Program-made: the position numbers and the translations under genes
The notes under the pieces: model-generated
The model's database searches: none
Seen by the model: the letters and a program-made list of their open reading frames with translations, nothing else
What the model was told of the DNA's origin: nothing
Shown here: one piece after another, positions 59,651 to 64,000 of the stretch
Numbering within the stretch: position 1 is the first letter of the stretch
How the letters are laid out: every line of letters starts with the position of its first letter
NCBI GenBank assembly: GCA_965153455.1
Contig: OZ234493.1
Location: forward strand, 7,616,213 to 7,680,212
Source: Sphagnum compactum
Lineage: Eukaryota > Bryophyta > Sphagnopsida > Sphagnales
DNA length: 64,000 bases
Direction of reading: 5' to 3'

Positions 59651-62600
59651 TAACCACTGGTGTGAACTGCGAACGTTTGGACTCGTACACAAAAAAAGAC
59701 TGCCATGATTGGACTTCCTTTTCCAAAAGAGATTTCCAAGTGAGCTGAAAATAAAAAAATCTCCTCTTTTCTTTCCTCTACCTACTCTGCTTTTGAACTG
59801 GTAACTTCCATTGGACTCTTTAGATTTTGATTTTTTTTTCATTTTTTATACACATCTTTTGTATATGTCAAATACACCAAGAATGTGTGTGCAAGGGAAA
59901 TCTCCCATCATCCAGAGCTGACATTCTACCTTTTACTAAATCTTCAGTGGATCCAGAACAAAATCCATTGAAGATACACTAAATTCAAAGATCAAAGCTC
60001 ATGAGTTTGAACTCCCATGGGGTGAGTACACACCTATTGAATATCATCAGCTCAATAAAAGCCTTTACATGCTTTGAAAGTTTTTCAGTAGAGGTAAAGG
60101 GTATATAGGTTTTGCAACTTTACCTATCCAAGTGAGGGTCAAAGTAAATGACCAAAATTTGCCGTGTCTTCAAAGGTTTTGGTATAGTAGGTACATATGC
60201 ATCATTTGCCCTAGAGATGTAAGCAAGGCGAGGTGAATCAGAATTTGCATGAGATGTGTGTAAAGAAATGACACATTGGCAAGTGGAAAAAAACAAACAA
60301 TTAGTTGTGCAAACATGAGCACCTGGCACTAACGTCGTCTTGAGGGGAAATTAGGAAAGATAGAAACAAACCTTTATGCACACATAATACAATTCAGGGG
60401 ATTCTTGTGGTAATGGCAAACGGTGGCACAATCTAAAATGTACCTTGGTAAGGTGTAAAGTAGCAACTTTTATTCAATATAATTATGCCCGTTGACTGAA
60501 TAAAGCGAAAAAAACAAAATGTGTGCTAAAGTCAATGACCGTAACATCATAACCAAATTGCATTACAAAATGCTAGAATCCATATAAGCTATAGGATGAT
60601 TCTTTTGTATACCTTTCTTTTCACCTACCTCAAGAGTCAAAAACAGTTGCCCTTCTTGAAAGAAAGAAAGGTAAATCTCAAACATATTGTTATTAGATAG
60701 CGTACAAGAAAATATGGTTTTTCTCACACAAAATGTTGCGACTCATGACACCTGTGTGAGGTACACTTTGTGGTTTCATCCATTACAATGTACAATATGT
60801 GATGTTTATTGTAACATAACATATTACATTAAAACTACGGTTTGACATTAAGTTATGGCAAATGTTATACATAGTAGGTAAAATTGAACTCAATTCCAAA
60901 CTAGATTTGGTTTTGATTTGTTTTGAAGAACTAAAAAACCAAAAGTTTAGGAATGTGAGAAGCTGAATCAAACTTGGCTCCATCAACATGTAACAAGTTG
61001 TTAAGTTGGAGTGATCACTGATCGCAGAATGGTATTATTGATCATTATTTGGGTAATTGTTGGTTCTTTGCAGTGAGAGAGAATTGGTTACTCTGACATC
61101 TGTGATATGACTTGGAAATCTGTGAAGAAGTTGGCTACATAGCTCAATCAACAATTTTGAAACCAGCTCCATAAATGCATCCTATGACGAAGATCCATAC
61201 TCCTATCACAGTTTCTAAGCTGCCCCTATGTGACACATGCTAACCTTTGGAGCTAGCCTGCAACAGAAGTGATAATAATTGATGTGGTCATCAGGTCAAC
61301 TTGTTATGAGTTGTTGTTTCATTCCTCTTGAATATCTAAGAAAATAAGCAGGTTTTCCACTAATATTTTATGACAAATCTAAGGACACATTTTTCCCGTT
61401 TGGGAGAAAAACTCTCTTTTTTTGGAACAGTGCATATGTCCTCTCTTTCACCATTGTCAATGCCCTATTAAGTGCCTACATACCTGGAAAGATCCCTTAT
61501 CAAATCTAAAGTGCATTTGCCATGCGGTTTTCTTTTCCGTGTCCATGAGTCAACCGTTTACTTTGTGGTAGGAAGAAAATGGCCCACAATATCTTGCACC
61601 CAAAGCATGGCATTATTGCCATGGACTTTAGGCAAAGGAGGTGTTTATTGGTGTACCTAGATTTCAGAAGAGAAAGAAGTCATCAAAGGTTGAGGAACCT
61701 TGGCACCTTAGAATTTTCACCATCAATGAAGAATACTGGCTTGGTAAATTTCTCCAAAGAATTGAAAATTTTGAATGATGCCTGAAACTAGTAAAGTTCA
61801 AGCTTTCAATGGTGGGTATTTTTCAATCCTCAACCAAATCTCATGTTTTTTAAACCAAAAGATTCAGGTTGAAGTCCCCTACATCTCTACCCAGTCAGAT
61901 TATAAAAAGTCCAATCGTTTACACGACTTTTGGCCTGGTTGGTTGTGGCTGGTTCTTCTTTTGAATTGGGACTTTTTCCGTCAAGTGAAGTGTAAGGGTT
62001 AACTTAGCTGGAAAATTTGCTGGGTGTCAATAACTGAACGAGTGGAATCCAACACTGTATGCAACATGTATGCAGTGGAGTTCATTGAGAAGGATCGTTA
62101 CAGCTGCAGTGTATGGCTGTAGCTCTATTTTTAATCATATTGCTTCTGGACACACCTGTTCTCACTTCAACTAGCCCTCTTTTATGAAGCCAATGGCCAA
62201 AGGAATTTGATTGCCACCTGCTGGGCCTTTCATTGAAGAAGAGCACTGTGATGGAATGGGGAATTGATCACAAGCTCCTAAGCTGGGTCATTACTTACTT
62301 TGCAACACATTGTCTCTCACTGCCTGAGTGCTTCACTTGCAGTTCTTGCATCTTCAGGTGGACAAGAAGGGTTTAGGGTTCTGGTTATACAGATAGACCT
62401 GCATTGCAGCTTTCTGGTTAGGTTCGGTGTTGGGCAGTTCTCTGGTTTTACTGATAATCATTGGGTATGGATTTTAAGAAGAGTGTAAGATTTGTCATGG
62501 TTCTTTATCTTCATTTTTTTCATCTTCAAGAAACTTGGGCTGGGTTTCAAAATTTCGAAAGAAATGATTTCACCTGCTTTTCACAGTGTTGGTTCTCACA

Positions 62601-64000
62601 CATTTGATCCTAGCCAGTTTTCCAAGGCGATTTTCACATATCAATTATCAAAAGTTCTATTTTTCCAACATGAAATTTTTTATTTCAAACATTTTATACG
62701 TTCACAATTTCATCCCATTCAAAACGAACTTTCAAAGTTTTCTAACTTCTCTAAATCTAGATCCTTTTCAATTAACTCCACCAAATTGAAATGTGGTTTG
62801 CAATCAAGATTATGATCACTTGACCAATTTTTGCTTAGAAAAATGAATTTTTCTAGATTGTCTCTAGATTGTCCAATTGTAAATGGCATGTCCTTAGGTT
62901 TATAAATATGCCCATTGAAAAAAAATCCTCATTCTCAATTTGCGATCCTATAATGCTTAGGACTTGGCAAGTTAAAAAATCAACAATAGGAAACATGGTT
63001 TTACATTTTCCTCACCATTGAAAAAAAACATTTGATTTCGTTGGGATCCACTTGGTAATGTTTGAAAATCAATGACAAGTTCTTTCGCAAGTTTAATTGT
63101 GCTAACACTCTACTAAAAAAATCCAAACTTGAATCTTCATCAAGTATTTGTTTTACACAATACTTTAAGTTCTATCATTAAATGCAAATGATGATAGCAC
63201 TTCATAAGCATAGGATCGCCTATCATATTATTCAACAATACACACCTTCCTTGCAACCAATAAAAGAAAACATTAAATGAAGGCTTTTAAACTTAGGGTC
63301 TAACATCAAAAATAACATATTGGAACTTTTTTTCATATTTTTTAAAAAGAAAAGAAAATTCCAAAACACCACAAATTTCTTTTCTAATGTTGGAATCAAA
63401 CAAAGTGAATTCAAGAAAAACCCCAAAACCATCATCAATCAAATTGACTTGGGTTGGTGAATTTGTAATTTCTTCCCTAAATTTTAAGCACATAATAGTA
63501 GTAGTTTACAATGCATCATAAAATAACTAGTGGTTATTAGACTGGTTCAAAACATTCACAACAGGAGAAAAAAAATCTATAATTATTTTTTAAATGTCCC
63601 AAGTAAGAAGAGGTGGCATTCTTTCAATGATTTTGACAATATTATGTTTGCTGTAGCAAAGGATAATGATATCCTTGAATTGTAAAGCCTCTTGGAACAT
63701 AATGATTTTGATAATAAACCTACAATTAAAATTATAATTACAATGTTAATGTTTTCTTCTAATACAATCCAAAGAAGACTAAAATATAAAATAAGCAAGT
63801 AATAAATATTAGAAATTTACTTTTGTTTTCAATAAACTATTCAATTTTTGGGGTTGAAGATGAGAATTTTCATAAGCCTTGTTCCATTCATGTTTGCTTT
63901 TCCCAAATTTTAAGGCCAAATTATACATTTATGTAAACTTAATTGTGTAAATTTGATTGAAACATATCTCAAATTTCTATAACTTTTTCATTAATTGTAA
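59651..64000. other. Intergenic DNA, no gene recognised
   Basis: Open frames at 61472-61785, 62300-62488 and 62492-62815 have no recognisable domain and lack coding-like neighbours. The stretch 61.0-62.5 kb is somewhat less AT-rich than its flanks and could hold a non-coding transcript or a decayed gene, but this is not supported further. Confidence 0.4.

Noticed and set aside
1-64000. CRISPR array, bacterial operon or organellar insertion
   Set aside because: The repeats are adjacent tandem units without unique spacers, genes have GT-AG introns, and no plastid or mitochondrial gene was recognised.

Overview
The window is nuclear DNA from a land plant. The evidence is a plant-type class VIIIb (HECATE/INDEHISCENT-type) bHLH gene, a ten-exon ARP3 gene, an eEF2 copy whose first intron directly follows the ATG, plant-type telomere motifs (TTTAGGG), and copia and CACTA transposons. 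Gene density is very low (two intact genes in 64 kb), most of the DNA is AT-rich, and there are many decayed transposons and simple repeats. This suits a large, repeat-rich genome, possibly a fern, lycophyte or other non-flowering lineage. The species cannot be fixed from the sequence.

Layout. 1-12 kb: AT-rich intergenic DNA with a higher-order minisatellite (2.05-2.59 kb), a G24/C18 homopolymer pair, a perfect 24-bp-stem hairpin (4.1 kb), and a compact repeat complex at 9.86-11.12 kb (telomere motifs in opposite orientation around a hairpin, a 42-bp minisatellite and a 63-bp exact duplication). 12.3-17 kb: microsatellite-rich DNA resembling leader or promoter sequence, with no recognisable protein. 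17-28.5 kb: mostly featureless AT-rich DNA with one perfect 25-bp-stem hairpin (21.4 kb) and a CT-rich promoter-like stretch (21.7-22.6 kb). 28.5-31.5 kb: a four-copy 53-bp tandem repeat, then a triplet-repeat-rich stretch that is probably the promoter and long leader of the bHLH gene.

The gene island is 31.5-44.3 kb. The bHLH gene (plus strand, two exons, 527 aa) and ARP3 (minus strand, ten exons, 424 aa) converge. Behind ARP3 lies an eEF2 copy on the minus strand. It keeps its introns but carries three nonsense codons and three indels, so it is a duplicated, not retrocopied, pseudogene. Many of its changes are losses of conserved arginine codons, as expected from decay of methylated CpG.

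45-64 kb is transposon territory: a 154-bp CACTA-like miniature element (47.8 kb), a heavily decayed Ty1/copia element (about 50.5-57 kb) interrupted by a 2,025-bp CACTA-type element with matching 13-bp ends and a TAT target duplication, a tRNA-derived SINE-like sequence, TAGG-type minisatellites, and a foldback cluster built on GAGAACCG (59.5 kb). Two short repeat families have copies far apart in the window (0.7/49.6 kb and 39.8/58.4 kb). The two intact genes have unrelated cell roles (transcription control; actin nucleation), and nothing suggests that they work together. I found no clear undescribed multi-gene system; the most informative items are the nested transposons and the pseudogene decay pattern.
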